This document shows positions 42,925-51,294 of a stretch of DNA of 64,000 nt, in pieces. The notes under the pieces are model-generated. The model was not told where the DNA came from. It was given only the letters and a program-made list of their open reading frames with translations, and searched no databases. Every line of letters begins with the position of its first letter. Positions within the stretch are counted from its first letter, which is position 1. The translations under genes were made by a program, and so were the position numbers. The DNA comes from Lachnospiraceae bacterium (GTDB taxonomy: Bacteria; Bacillota; Clostridia; Lachnospirales; Bianqueaceae), in assembly GCA_022794035.1 (NCBI GenBank), contig JAAWDX010000007.1:186001-250000 (forward strand), written 5' to 3'.

Positions 42925-44405
42925 GATGCCGCCGTCCCTTTCATATACAGATCCTCAATCCCCAAAAACACATTCCAGTCATTCGGTGTCATCATCCCTT
43001 TGATCCCATATCCCGTGACCGATGTCTGCGTCAGGAAAAACAAATTATAGACTGGCAGCTCCTCCGTCATGAAGGCATCCAGCTGCGCTGCGGCGCTGCT
43101 GATCTCCTCTTCTGTGAACGCCGCCTGCAGAAGCTCAGCCCTGCCCAATTTCTCCGCTATCTTCACAAGCGTCATCTGCTCCCTTTTAAGCGCAATATCA
43201 TAATATCCCGCTGTCGTAAGCGTCACGGTAAGCCCAGCCTCCGTCAGCTGCTCACGGATCGTTTCCGCCGCCGCGGTCTGCACCAAATCTCTGCTGTCAT
43301 ACAAAAGCTTGATCTGATCTGTAGTCTGAGCCGGAATGCTCTGCGCCTTCTCTGCATCATACTCATACTCCTTCGTCGTATGCCCCTGATACCAGCTCGC
43401 TGGCCGCAGCAGCGTTTCTGTCACATTTCCCCGCCCCCAATATGCATCCCGCAGCACATGCGACGCGTCAATCGCATATGCCACCTTTTGCCGGTTAGAC
43501 AGCGAGGCGCCAAACGCTCCCTGACGATTAAATTCTAAATACAAAGTCTCATAGCTCTCAAAGCGGTGCAGCGTCAAATTCTTTTGATTGGCATAAGTCC
43601 CCCACTCAAAATGATTCGTCTGCATGAGATTAGTCCGTGTGGTCTCAAAGCACTGCTCCACAGCCTTACCATCCCGCACAAAATACACCGTTATCTCCGT
43701 AATATACGGCTTATCTCCAAAATACGCCTCATACCGCTTCAGCTTCATCTCTCGCATCGGCTCCGTCTGATCATACTGATACGGACCTGTGCCCACCGGA
43801 ACAAGCGCCTCCTCATATCCCCAAGGGACAATCGGGAACACCAGCGTTTCCTCCTGCATCCGGCCAGGGGCCGCAAATTGAAGCCGTACACAGCCTTCAT
43901 CCACAGCTTCCGCATGCGCAATACCGCTCACAGCAGAGCGGAACACATTGCTTGCCGACTGCAGCTGCTGAATGCTGTACACAACATCGCTTGCCGTCAG
44001 TCTCTGCCCATCATGAAAATGCACATCCTGCCTCAGCTGGATCGTCAGCTGACTCTGATCCTCTGACCAGCTCCAGCTCTCTGCCAGACATGGCTGCAGC
44101 CTGCCATCCTCACTTTGATTCATCAGCGGGCTATAAATCAGCAGCAGCAGCTTACCTGTCTGCTCATCGCTTACCTGCCATGGCAGCAGCGATGCCGGAT
44201 TCTGGATTGCCAGGCGCAGCTCCCCGCCCTCTGCCGGATATAGCAGCGCTGGCTTTTGCCCCGCTTCCTCCTCTTCTGTCACCCCGCTGCTTTCCTGCTT
44301 CGGCTGATCCGGCACCGAATTCTCTGCCGGGGGTGTATTCTCCCGGCTGCAGCCGGCAAGCAGCAGGCAAAGCGCCCATACAATACATACTATCCTTTTA
44401 TTCAT
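42921..44405 (-). CDS. ABC transporter solute-binding lipoprotein (family 5)
   Basis: A 494-residue lipoprotein with signal sequence and lipobox LLAGC (Cys19), then a Glu/Pro/Ser-rich linker to about 60. An SBP family 5 domain (peptide/nickel/oligopeptide type) follows, seen in LAESWSWSEDQSQLTIQLRQDVHFHDGQRLTASDVVYSIQQL (about 104-145). No permease or ATPase genes are adjacent. It lies between coaE (8-base overlap) and recU (4-base overlap), so it is translated as part of a housekeeping operon. It could use a remote permease or act as a sensor; the ligand is unknown. Confidence 0.87.
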   Translation of the reverse strand: MNKRIVCIVWALCLLLAGCSRENTPPAENSVPDQPKQESSGVTEEEEAGQKPALLYPAEGGELRLAIQNPASLLPWQVSDEQTGKLLLLIYSPLMNQSEDGRLQPCLAESWSWSEDQSQLTIQLRQDVHFHDGQRLTASDVVYSIQQLQSASNVFRSAVSGIAHAEAVDEGCVRLQFAAPGRMQEETLVFPIVPWGYEEALVPVGTGPYQYDQTEPMREMKLKRYEAYFGDKPYITEITVYFVRDGKAVEQCFETTRTNLMQTNHFEWGTYANQKNLTLHRFESYETLYLEFNRQGAFGASLSNRQKVAYAIDASHVLRDAYWGRGNVTETLLRPASWYQGHTTKEYEYDAEKAQSIPAQTTDQIKLLYDSRDLVQTAAAETIREQLTEAGLTVTLTTAGYYDIALKREQMTLVKIAEKLGRAELLQAAFTEEEISSAAAQLDAFMTEELPVYNLFFLTQTSVTGYGIKGMMTPNDWNVFLGIEDLYMKGTAAS

Positions 44406-44979
44406 CGTTTACTTTCTGATCACATTGTCGATATAAATCTTCTAAAGTACCATTTCCGCAGATCACACAGTCCGCAGCCTTTCGGTACTGCGCATCATCC
44501 CACTGGCTCTGCACCCTTTTACGCGCTTCTTCTTCTGACAGGCCTCTCTCCTGCATCATGCGCTTCATTCTAATCTCCGGATCCGCATACACGACCCAGA
44601 TCTCATCGACCATATCCTTGATCTCCGAACGAAGCAGTTCAATGGCCTCTACCGCCAGGATCGGCGCCTGCGTTTCTCTGATCCAGGCCTCAATATGCGC
44701 GCAGATTGCTGGATGCATGATCTGATTCAGCTGCTGCAGCTTAGCAGGGTCCGCAAACACGATCGCTCCCAGCCGCGGCCGGCTGACCTTGCCTTCTTCT
44801 AAAATTTCTTTTCCAAATGCAGCCATCAGCTCTTCCTTTTTTTCCTCTAATACAGCATGTCCGACCCGATCGGCATCTATTCTCGGGATGTGATGCCTCT
44901 GCTCCAGATATCGGGAAACCGTACTCTTGCCGGAAGCAATCGTACCTGTGATGCCAAGAACGCGTTTATTTGGCTTCAT
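44398..44979 (-). CDS. coaE: dephospho-CoA kinase
   Basis: Last step of CoA synthesis, phosphorylating dephospho-CoA. The 193-residue protein has P-loop GITGTIASGKST (about 9-20), DADRVGHAV (about 32-40) and the C-terminal RKVQSQWDDAQYRKAADCVICGNG typical of CoaE. The start MKPNKR follows GGGAGA and overlaps the polA end by 14 bases. The longer reading would overlap polA further. Confidence 0.94.
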   Translation of the reverse strand: MKPNKRVLGITGTIASGKSTVSRYLEQRHHIPRIDADRVGHAVLEEKKEELMAAFGKEILEEGKVSRPRLGAIVFADPAKLQQLNQIMHPAICAHIEAWIRETQAPILAVEAIELLRSEIKDMVDEIWVVYADPEIRMKRMMQERGLSEEEARKRVQSQWDDAQYRKAADCVICGNGTLEDLYRQCDQKVNDE

Positions 44980-47608
44980 ACCAGTTCTCTCCCATATGCA
45001 CATCAATCAAAAGCGGCACTGCCAGATCAGCAGCCCCCTGCATTTCTTCTTCTAAGATCTGCTTTACCCTATCCGCCTCCGGGCGGTATACCTCGATCAA
45101 AAGCTCATCATGCACCTGTACAATCAGACGGCTGCGCAGCCCTTCTTCCTTCAAGCGCCGGTACACCTGCACCATCGCAATCTTAATAATATCGGCGGCG
45201 CTGCCTTGAATCGGCATATTTTTAGCCACGCGCTCGCCAAAGGACCGCTGATTGAAATTAGAAGCCTTAAGCTCCTCAATGTTGCGCCGGCGGCCAAAAA
45301 GCGTCTGCCCATAGCCATGCTGCTTGGCAAAGGAAACACAGCCCTCCAAAAAGCCGCGTACCTTAGGATATTGTGCGAAATAATTTTCAATATATGCAGA
45401 AGCCTCTTTCTTTGAAATGCCCAGATCATCGCTGAGCGAAAAGGCCCCCATGCCATAAATGATGCCAAAATTAACAGCCTTAGCGCTGCTGCGCTGCTCA
45501 GGCGTTACCTCATCAAAGGGAATCTGCATCACCTGTGATGCCGTCATCCGGTGAATATCTGCTCCTGAACGATAGGCTTCGATCATCTTTTCATCGCCTG
45601 ACATATGCGCCAGCAGGCGCAGCTCAATCTGTGAATAATCTGCGTCCATAAAGCAATATTCTGGTCCGCTGGGGACAAATGCTTTGCGCAGCTGCCTGCC
45701 CAGATCCATGCGAATGGGAATGTTCTGCAGATTGGGATCCGTACTGGAAAGACGTCCTGTCGCCGTAACAGCCTGTTTAAATTTAGAGTGGATCCGGCCG
45801 TCCACCACAAACGCCTTCAGTCCCTCTACATAGGTGGACTCCAGCTTTGTCAGCTGCCTGTACATCAGCACCTTTGCTATGATCGGATGCTCCCATTTTA
45901 GCTTTTCCAGCACCTCTGCCGAGGTTGAATATCCGGATTTTGTTTTCTTGCCCGCCGGCAGTCCCAGCCTTTCAAATAAAACAGTTCCCAGCTGCTTAGG
46001 TGAATTGATGTTAAACGGTTCTCCTGCCAGCTGCCAGATCTCTTCCTGCAGCGTCTGAATTTCCTTTGTTAAAAACTTGCCGATGCTCTCTAAAACTTCC
46101 AGATCCACTGCAATCCCCCAGAGCTCCATGGAAGCCAGCACCTCGGCCAGCGGCCTTTCAATCGTCTCATACAGGCTCTCCATGCTTTTCTCTTTCAGCT
46201 CCTGCTGCATGGGCTCTGCAATGCGGCTTAGGATGCGCGTCACACCGGTCATATAAGCAGCTCTTTTATCACCCGGCACCTGCTGCCATGTCAGCCGTTT
46301 GACGCCGCTTCCTAAAATTTCTGTCTCCGACGGCGCCAGCTCATCCAGATATAATTTAGAAAGCTCATCCGGTGCATACTCCTCTTTAGAAGGATTGAGC
46401 AAATAGGCAGCCAGCAGCACATCCAGCACAGGTCCCTGCATTTCAATCCGGCGCGGCAGCAGCTCTTTGTATAGCTCCTTCACATCAAACGTGATTTTAG
46501 GAATCTGCGGCGATGTCAGTAAAGGCCGCAGGGCCTCTAATACCTGATCTGCCCCCAGCTCTGCAAAGCATAGCTCCCTTCCTCTTGCGGCGGCGGCAAA
46601 GCCCTCAGGCCAAAGCATCAGGGTAAGCGCTCCGCTCTCTTTCTCCATGATTTGCTGAAGCTCTGCCGCGTTTTTTACTGCTGTAAAATCAGCTGCCGGC
46701 CTTGACTCCTCCTTGGCAGCGTCCGCCTCCTCCGGTACTCTTTGCAACACTCGCTGCAGCAGGCTTTTGAGCTCATATTCTTTTAACGCATCAATGAACG
46801 ATGGCGTTGCAAAGCTCTGCTGCGTCAATTTTCCGGCTTTGCCGGGCTGATTACAATCGGTGCAAATCGTAGCCAAAACAAGGCTCATGCGCGCCTGCTC
46901 TTTAAATTCCTGCAAATTCTGCGCAGCACGCGGCGGCTTGATTTCGTCGGCATGGGCAATGGCGTTTTCCACTGTGCCATATGCCTGAATGATTTTGGCG
47001 GCTGTCTTCTCGCCGATGGACGGTACGCCGGGAATGTTGTCGGACGGATCTCCCATCAGAGCCTTCATCTGCAGATATCCGGCAGGGCTGACGCCATATT
47101 TTTCTTCCACCTCTGCTTCGTGATAAACCTCTGTCTCCGTCCCGCCCTTTTTGGTCTTGGGAATGAGCAGCGTGATATGCTCATCCACCAGCTGCAGCAG
47201 ATCGCGATCGCCGGAGAGAATCATGACCTCTTGGCCGGCCGCGGAGGCCTCCTTTCCGATCGTTCCAAGCACGTCATCTGCTTCGTATCCTTCCTTCGTA
47301 AGCAGCGCAATGCCGGCCTTTTGCAGCATGTCCATCAGAAGGGGAATCTGCTCGCGCAGCTCCGGCGGCATGCCGGCGCGCGTTCCCTTATAGTCTGCAT
47401 ACAGTTCATGACGGAAGGTCGGCGTTTTGAGATCAAAGGCAATGCCTAGATATTCTGGCTTTTCCTGCTCGATTACCTTCCAGAGGATATTAAAAAAACC
47501 ATGCAGCGCATTGGTGTAAACGCCCTTTGAATTGGTGAGCAGCGGTACGCCGTAAAAAGCCCGGTTGGCAATGGAATGGCCATCTACTAAAAGCACTTTA
47601 GGATTCAT
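44966..47608 (-). CDS. polA: DNA polymerase I
   Basis: An 880-residue repair polymerase. Residues 1-290 are the 5'-3' flap exonuclease (GHSIANRAFYGVP, MILSGDRDLLQL, GVPSIGEKTAAKII). About 300-480 is a remnant 3'-5' exonuclease domain in which the usual DxE metal motif is replaced (LTLMLWPEG), so proofreading is probably lost, as in Bacillus. The polymerase domain (about 500-880) has motif A DYSQIELRLLAHMSG, motif B RSSAKAVNFGIIYGMGAFSLS and motif C VQVHDELLIEV. It lies between an MFS gene and coaE with overlaps on both sides. Confidence 0.97.
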   Translation of the reverse strand: MNPKVLLVDGHSIANRAFYGVPLLTNSKGVYTNALHGFFNILWKVIEQEKPEYLGIAFDLKTPTFRHELYADYKGTRAGMPPELREQIPLLMDMLQKAGIALLTKEGYEADDVLGTIGKEASAAGQEVMILSGDRDLLQLVDEHITLLIPKTKKGGTETEVYHEAEVEEKYGVSPAGYLQMKALMGDPSDNIPGVPSIGEKTAAKIIQAYGTVENAIAHADEIKPPRAAQNLQEFKEQARMSLVLATICTDCNQPGKAGKLTQQSFATPSFIDALKEYELKSLLQRVLQRVPEEADAAKEESRPAADFTAVKNAAELQQIMEKESGALTLMLWPEGFAAAARGRELCFAELGADQVLEALRPLLTSPQIPKITFDVKELYKELLPRRIEMQGPVLDVLLAAYLLNPSKEEYAPDELSKLYLDELAPSETEILGSGVKRLTWQQVPGDKRAAYMTGVTRILSRIAEPMQQELKEKSMESLYETIERPLAEVLASMELWGIAVDLEVLESIGKFLTKEIQTLQEEIWQLAGEPFNINSPKQLGTVLFERLGLPAGKKTKSGYSTSAEVLEKLKWEHPIIAKVLMYRQLTKLESTYVEGLKAFVVDGRIHSKFKQAVTATGRLSSTDPNLQNIPIRMDLGRQLRKAFVPSGPEYCFMDADYSQIELRLLAHMSGDEKMIEAYRSGADIHRMTASQVMQIPFDEVTPEQRSSAKAVNFGIIYGMGAFSLSDDLGISKKEASAYIENYFAQYPKVRGFLEGCVSFAKQHGYGQTLFGRRRNIEELKASNFNQRSFGERVAKNMPIQGSAADIIKIAMVQVYRRLKEEGLRSRLIVQVHDELLIEVYRPEADRVKQILEEEMQGAADLAVPLLIDVHMGENWYEAK

Positions 47609-48836
47609 GAGCTCTTCCTTTCTTTTTGGTCAAAATAGGAGTGAAAATCAGTAACAGCGCAGGAAAGATAATCGCGCAGAGCAGGCCGCCTCGCAGCGCC
47701 AGCTGATCTACCGAAAGGCTAAAGCTTTGCGCAAGATTTGTCTTTTGCAGAGCATCAGATACAAGCCCTGTAAGCCACGGTCCAAGAGAACAGCCCACAT
47801 CGCCGCCCAGCGCCAGCAGGGCAAAAAGGGCTGTACCGCCGGCCGGAATAGCTTTGCTGGCAATCACAAGCGTGCCAGGCCACATAATACTCACCGAAAG
47901 GCCGCACAATCCGCAGCCCAGCAGAGACAGTAGCGGCTGTGGCGACAGGATCGTCAAAAGATATCCGCCAATACATAAAAGTGCGGAGAGCATGAGCGCA
48001 CGGCTCATACGAAGGCGGTCGCCTTTTATGCCATAAAACACGCGGCCTGTTCCCATCAAGAGCGCAAAAAAACCAGGACCTGCCAGATCGCCCAGCGTTT
48101 TATTAAGGCCCAGCCCTTTCTGCGCAAACAGAGACGCCCACTGCGACATGGCAAGCTCGGAGGCGCCTGCCGCAATCATAATCATCATCGCCGCCCAAAA
48201 CAGCTTCATAGAAAGCAGCTTTTTAATGCCGCCCGCTCCCTCTCCCGTTTGCATCTGCGGCAGGGGAACTCTGGCAAACAAATAGATATCCAGCGCAGGG
48301 AAAATCATCCAGAAAAGCAAAATCCAGCGCCAATTTTCTTGACCCAGAAAAAGCAAAAATCCAGTTGTGAGCAGCACCGCTCCCAGCTGTCCCCAGCAAT
48401 AAAACGAATGCAGAAACGCCATGGACGAGCCCTTATCTTCATTAGGCAGCGCATCGATCACAGGACTTACCATTACTTCAATCAGGCCGGAGCCGGTAGA
48501 ATAAATCAGCGCCGCAATCAGCAGACCGATAAACACATGATCCGGAAACAAATCCGGAGACAGCGCCAGCAGGCCATAGCCAATGAAACTGCAGATGCCT
48601 GCCGCCATCAGCAGCGTACGCGTTTTGAAAAAGCGTGCCGTTTGTGCCAGTATCAAGTCCACAACAATCTGGACGGCAAAGGTAAGCAGCACTAAGCTGC
48701 CGAGCTGTGCATAGCTTACTTGATACCGATCCTGAAAAATAATAAAAAATACCGGCGGTACATTCACGGTAATCGCTTGAATGATACTGCCTAAGTAACA
48801 TGCCTTGCGGCTTGTTTGATATGTGTATGTGCGCAT
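47598..48836 (-). CDS. MFS transporter
   Basis: A 412-residue 12-span permease of the major facilitator superfamily. The N-terminal half reads like sugar/fucose-type MFS proteins (GSGLIEVMVSPVIDALPNEDKGSSMAFLHSFYCWGQ). AAAGGAAT precedes the ATG. Its end overlaps the polA start by 11 bases, so polA, coaE and the downstream genes may be co-transcribed with it. The substrate is unknown. Confidence 0.88.
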   Translation of the reverse strand: MRTYTYQTSRKACYLGSIIQAITVNVPPVFFIIFQDRYQVSYAQLGSLVLLTFAVQIVVDLILAQTARFFKTRTLLMAAGICSFIGYGLLALSPDLFPDHVFIGLLIAALIYSTGSGLIEVMVSPVIDALPNEDKGSSMAFLHSFYCWGQLGAVLLTTGFLLFLGQENWRWILLFWMIFPALDIYLFARVPLPQMQTGEGAGGIKKLLSMKLFWAAMMIMIAAGASELAMSQWASLFAQKGLGLNKTLGDLAGPGFFALLMGTGRVFYGIKGDRLRMSRALMLSALLCIGGYLLTILSPQPLLSLLGCGLCGLSVSIMWPGTLVIASKAIPAGGTALFALLALGGDVGCSLGPWLTGLVSDALQKTNLAQSFSLSVDQLALRGGLLCAIIFPALLLIFTPILTKKKGRAHES

Positions 48837-48954
48837 ATGAATTCCTTTTCTGATTTTAAAACCGTATTGTGCATACTCGTTTTATTATAAACACTTTGCT
48901 CACAAAAATCCACTATTTGACAATAAAAATTATCAAGAGCCGCCAAGGATAAAA

Positions 48955-48997
48955 GATGCCGGCCGATCCCTATTACATTGACTTAGGATCAGCCGGC
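48955..48997 (-). terminator. terminator after the Mn catalase gene
   Basis: GCCGGCTGATCC / GGATCGGCCGGC (minus strand), with a 16-base loop, followed by ATCTTTTATCC. Confidence 0.7.
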
Positions 48998-49005
48998 GGC
49001 TGTCT

Positions 49006-49674
49006 TTATTGAAATTTAGGAGGCTTAACCTCTGTGTTTGGAAAAGGCGTATTTTGAGGAGATGGCTCCGACATACTAAAGTACATTTTTGCTGCTTTTG
49101 TCGTTCCGAAATCACGGTTGGATCCCGTATCCTGCACCTGATTGAAAGCTTCCCTAAACATGGCATTATGTGCCTCTTCCCTGTTCAGAAGAAAATCGAT
49201 TGTCTCTCTTACTTTTTTATCCTCGATTTGACGGTACAGGTATTCATACACGACCTTTGCCCGCTGTTCCGATGCGATATTGGACAACAGATCAGCGCAT
49301 AAATCTCCGGTTACCGTAACATAATCTCCGGTCCATGAATATCCCGACGCATTGATTAGACCAGGATTGAGCCCCAGCAGTACATGGGACTGCACTTCAC
49401 CGGCAGGCACTGCCGCTGCCTCCACATCATGACCATTCAAAAGATTGATTGTCTGCGCTACCATTTCCATATGCCCCAGCTCTTCTGCAGCAATATCCAG
49501 AAACAGATCCTTGATCTTCATATCCTTGATCCGAAAGCTCTGCGACATATACTGCATGGCCGCCTTTAATTCGCCGTTTGCGCCGCCAAGCTGCTCCTGC
49601 AGCAGCGCTGCATACTGAGGATTCGGTCTTTCGACCGCCACAGGGTGAAACAGCATTTTTTCATGTTTAAACAT
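49006..49674 (-). CDS. manganese catalase (ferritin-like)
   Basis: A 222-residue di-manganese catalase-like protein. Metal-binding Glu/His residues appear in the four-helix core: LGGANGELKAAMQYMSQS (about 29-46), DIAAEELGHMEMVAQT (about 60-75), SEQRAKVVYEYLYRQ (about 137-151) and LNREEAHNAMFREAF (about 165-179). The protein removes H2O2 without haem. Short members of this family overlap with the spore-coat protein CotJC. The start at 49674 follows AAGGAGG. The C-terminus is Pro-rich. It is monocistronic, with a terminator behind it. Confidence 0.9.
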   Translation of the reverse strand: MFKHEKMLFHPVAVERPNPQYAALLQEQLGGANGELKAAMQYMSQSFRIKDMKIKDLFLDIAAEELGHMEMVAQTINLLNGHDVEAAAVPAGEVQSHVLLGLNPGLINASGYSWTGDYVTVTGDLCADLLSNIASEQRAKVVYEYLYRQIEDKKVRETIDFLLNREEAHNAMFREAFNQVQDTGSNRDFGTTKAAKMYFSMSEPSPQNTPFPNTEVKPPKFQ

Positions 49675-49744
49675 ACTAACTAACCTCCTTATTTCACTGC
49701 TTTTGAAGATTAGTATTGCCTGCCTTTTCCATTCTATACCTATC

Positions 49745-50392
49745 TCACCATATAAAATTAGCCTTGGCAGCTTCTCCGTTATCAATCAAAATATCCTGCG
49801 CCGTCATAGAACGATTGCATACAGTCACAAAATAGGCCCATTCTGCAATTTCCTCCGGAGCCGCCCATTTAGGCAGCAGTGTTTCCTTCATGACCGCCTG
49901 CCAGAGCGCCGGATCTTCAATAATATGCTGATTCAGATCCGTTAAAACGCCTCCCGGCGACAGGCTATTAGCCGTTGCGCCAAACTTAGCCACACGCAGC
50001 GCTGTGCTCTTCATATAGGATACCATTCCTCCCTTGCTTGCGACATATTCGGGAAATTCAGCACCCGTAAGCGCACTAGCAGAAGCAATAAATAAAACAC
50101 TGTGAATCGCCTCCTGCATGGCATAGGCCTCGGTGATCCGCATGGATCCTTTCAGATTGATATCAATATCCTCGCCCGAATTTTGCACGCCCGCATTGTT
50201 AATCAAGATTTCTACCGGCGGCAGCTGAGGCAGCTTTCCCTTAAAGATATCCGTTTCATAATGAGTATACATAGCGTGCTGGATCGTCCCTGCCAGCCGG
50301 TCCATGCCAAACACCGCATGCCCCTCGTTTAAAAATTTCTGCGCAATGGCCCGGCCAATGCCGCTAGCTGTTCCGGTAATTAACACTCTCAT
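49745..50392 (-). CDS. short-chain dehydrogenase/reductase
   Basis: A 215-residue NAD(P)-dependent SDR. The cofactor motif TGTASGIGRA (about 7-16), the INNAG segment (about 62-66), the catalytic Ser in FIASASALTG and the YVASK pair (about 118-122) are all present. The C-terminus is shorter than the usual 250 residues. GGAGAGGG precedes the ATG. It overlaps the end of the VUT-family gene by 4 bases and is co-translated with it. The substrate is unknown; steroid or sugar alcohol groups are common for this size. Confidence 0.87.
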   Translation of the reverse strand: MRVLITGTASGIGRAIAQKFLNEGHAVFGMDRLAGTIQHAMYTHYETDIFKGKLPQLPPVEILINNAGVQNSGEDIDINLKGSMRITEAYAMQEAIHSVLFIASASALTGAEFPEYVASKGGMVSYMKSTALRVAKFGATANSLSPGGVLTDLNQHIIEDPALWQAVMKETLLPKWAAPEEIAEWAYFVTVCNRSMTAQDILIDNGEAAKANFIW

Positions 50393-51144
50393 GCCGCACC
50401 CTCTCCTTTCCGCTTTCGCAGTGCAAGATATGACTCTCCCACTTGATCCTTCCTCCATCTTTTACAGATGACAAAGCCGGCCGGTGAAAACACTACTTCA
50501 CAAAACAGCTCTGCTACCATTCCCGTCACAGAGCAGGTGATGCATTGCAGCAATGACCAGTCAAAAAAGAAATGGCTGACCAGCAGTGCAAAAACCAGAT
50601 TATCCGTAAACTGTCCAAGCGCTGTGGAAATATAGCTGCGCAGTGCATAAGCGCTAAACCCGTTTTCCCTATTGCGAAGAAGTCTTCCGATCACCGCATT
50701 GACCCCGTTATTCACAACGGCAGAAACCATAAAAGCAGCCGTACTGCCCAGCAGCACATACCATGTACCGGCAATCGTATGATCCAGCGCGCCATTGATC
50801 AAAGCCTCGCTCCCCCCTGCATAGGCTTCTCCCCACATCCCCGGGATATGCCCCGCTATATAAAAGATTAGACAGGCAAGCAGATTAAAAAAAACCGCAA
50901 TCAGCGAAAGCTCTGTTGCCGCCTTGGCGCCAAAATGCTTAGTGATCACATCCATTGACAAAAAAGAAATCCAAGAAACAATAATCCCGCAGTCCAGAGC
51001 CAGCCAGTCCACCGGCAAATCAATACTCTTATTGGCCAGCAGATTCATCATAATCACGGAAAGAGCAAATAAAGTCATCACCCCCGCCGGGACGCTCCGA
51101 AGCAGAATTTTTAATTCCTGGATTTCCTGTTTAATTTTCATCAT
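50389..51144 (-). CDS. VUT family transporter (YhhQ/DUF165)
   Basis: A membrane protein of about 251 residues with six or so spans, belonging to the VUT family. YhhQ members import queuosine precursors; others are put forward as vitamin transporters. Family features are LDCGIIVSWISFLSMDVITKHFGAKAA (about 50-76) and VSAVVNNGVNAVIGRLL. Three ATGs lie in a row; the middle one (51144) has the best distance to AAGGAG. It has a consensus promoter and shares its transcript with the SDR gene. No riboswitch is seen in the 70-base leader. Confidence 0.82.
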   Translation of the reverse strand: MMKIKQEIQELKILLRSVPAGVMTLFALSVIMMNLLANKSIDLPVDWLALDCGIIVSWISFLSMDVITKHFGAKAATELSLIAVFFNLLACLIFYIAGHIPGMWGEAYAGGSEALINGALDHTIAGTWYVLLGSTAAFMVSAVVNNGVNAVIGRLLRNRENGFSAYALRSYISTALGQFTDNLVFALLVSHFFFDWSLLQCITCSVTGMVAELFCEVVFSPAGFVICKRWRKDQVGESYLALRKRKGEGAA

Positions 51145-51212
51145 CATATTCTCCTTGTTTTTTATTGGCAAGATGGTTAGGCAAGAAACATCTTGTTTGA
51201 CCTATGCGCTTT

Positions 51213-51241
51213 ATTATACCCACCTGCGCCCGGCTTGTCAA
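51213..51241 (-). promoter_or_regulatory. consensus promoter of the VUT-SDR operon
   Basis: On the minus strand TTGACA (51241-51236), a 17-bp spacer and TATAAT (51218-51213). Both boxes are exact consensus matches. Confidence 0.8.
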
Positions 51242-51256
51242 TTCTATACGCAATAC

Positions 51257-51287
51257 GGCCGGCAATCTTCCATTTAGACTGCCGGCC
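51257..51287 (-). terminator. terminator-like hairpin after the FAD oxidoreductase
   Basis: A GGCCGGCA / TGCCGGCC stem with a 15-base loop lies just past the oxidoreductase gene. It has only a weak T-content behind it (GTATTG). Confidence 0.5.
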
Positions 51288-51294
51288 ATGCATA

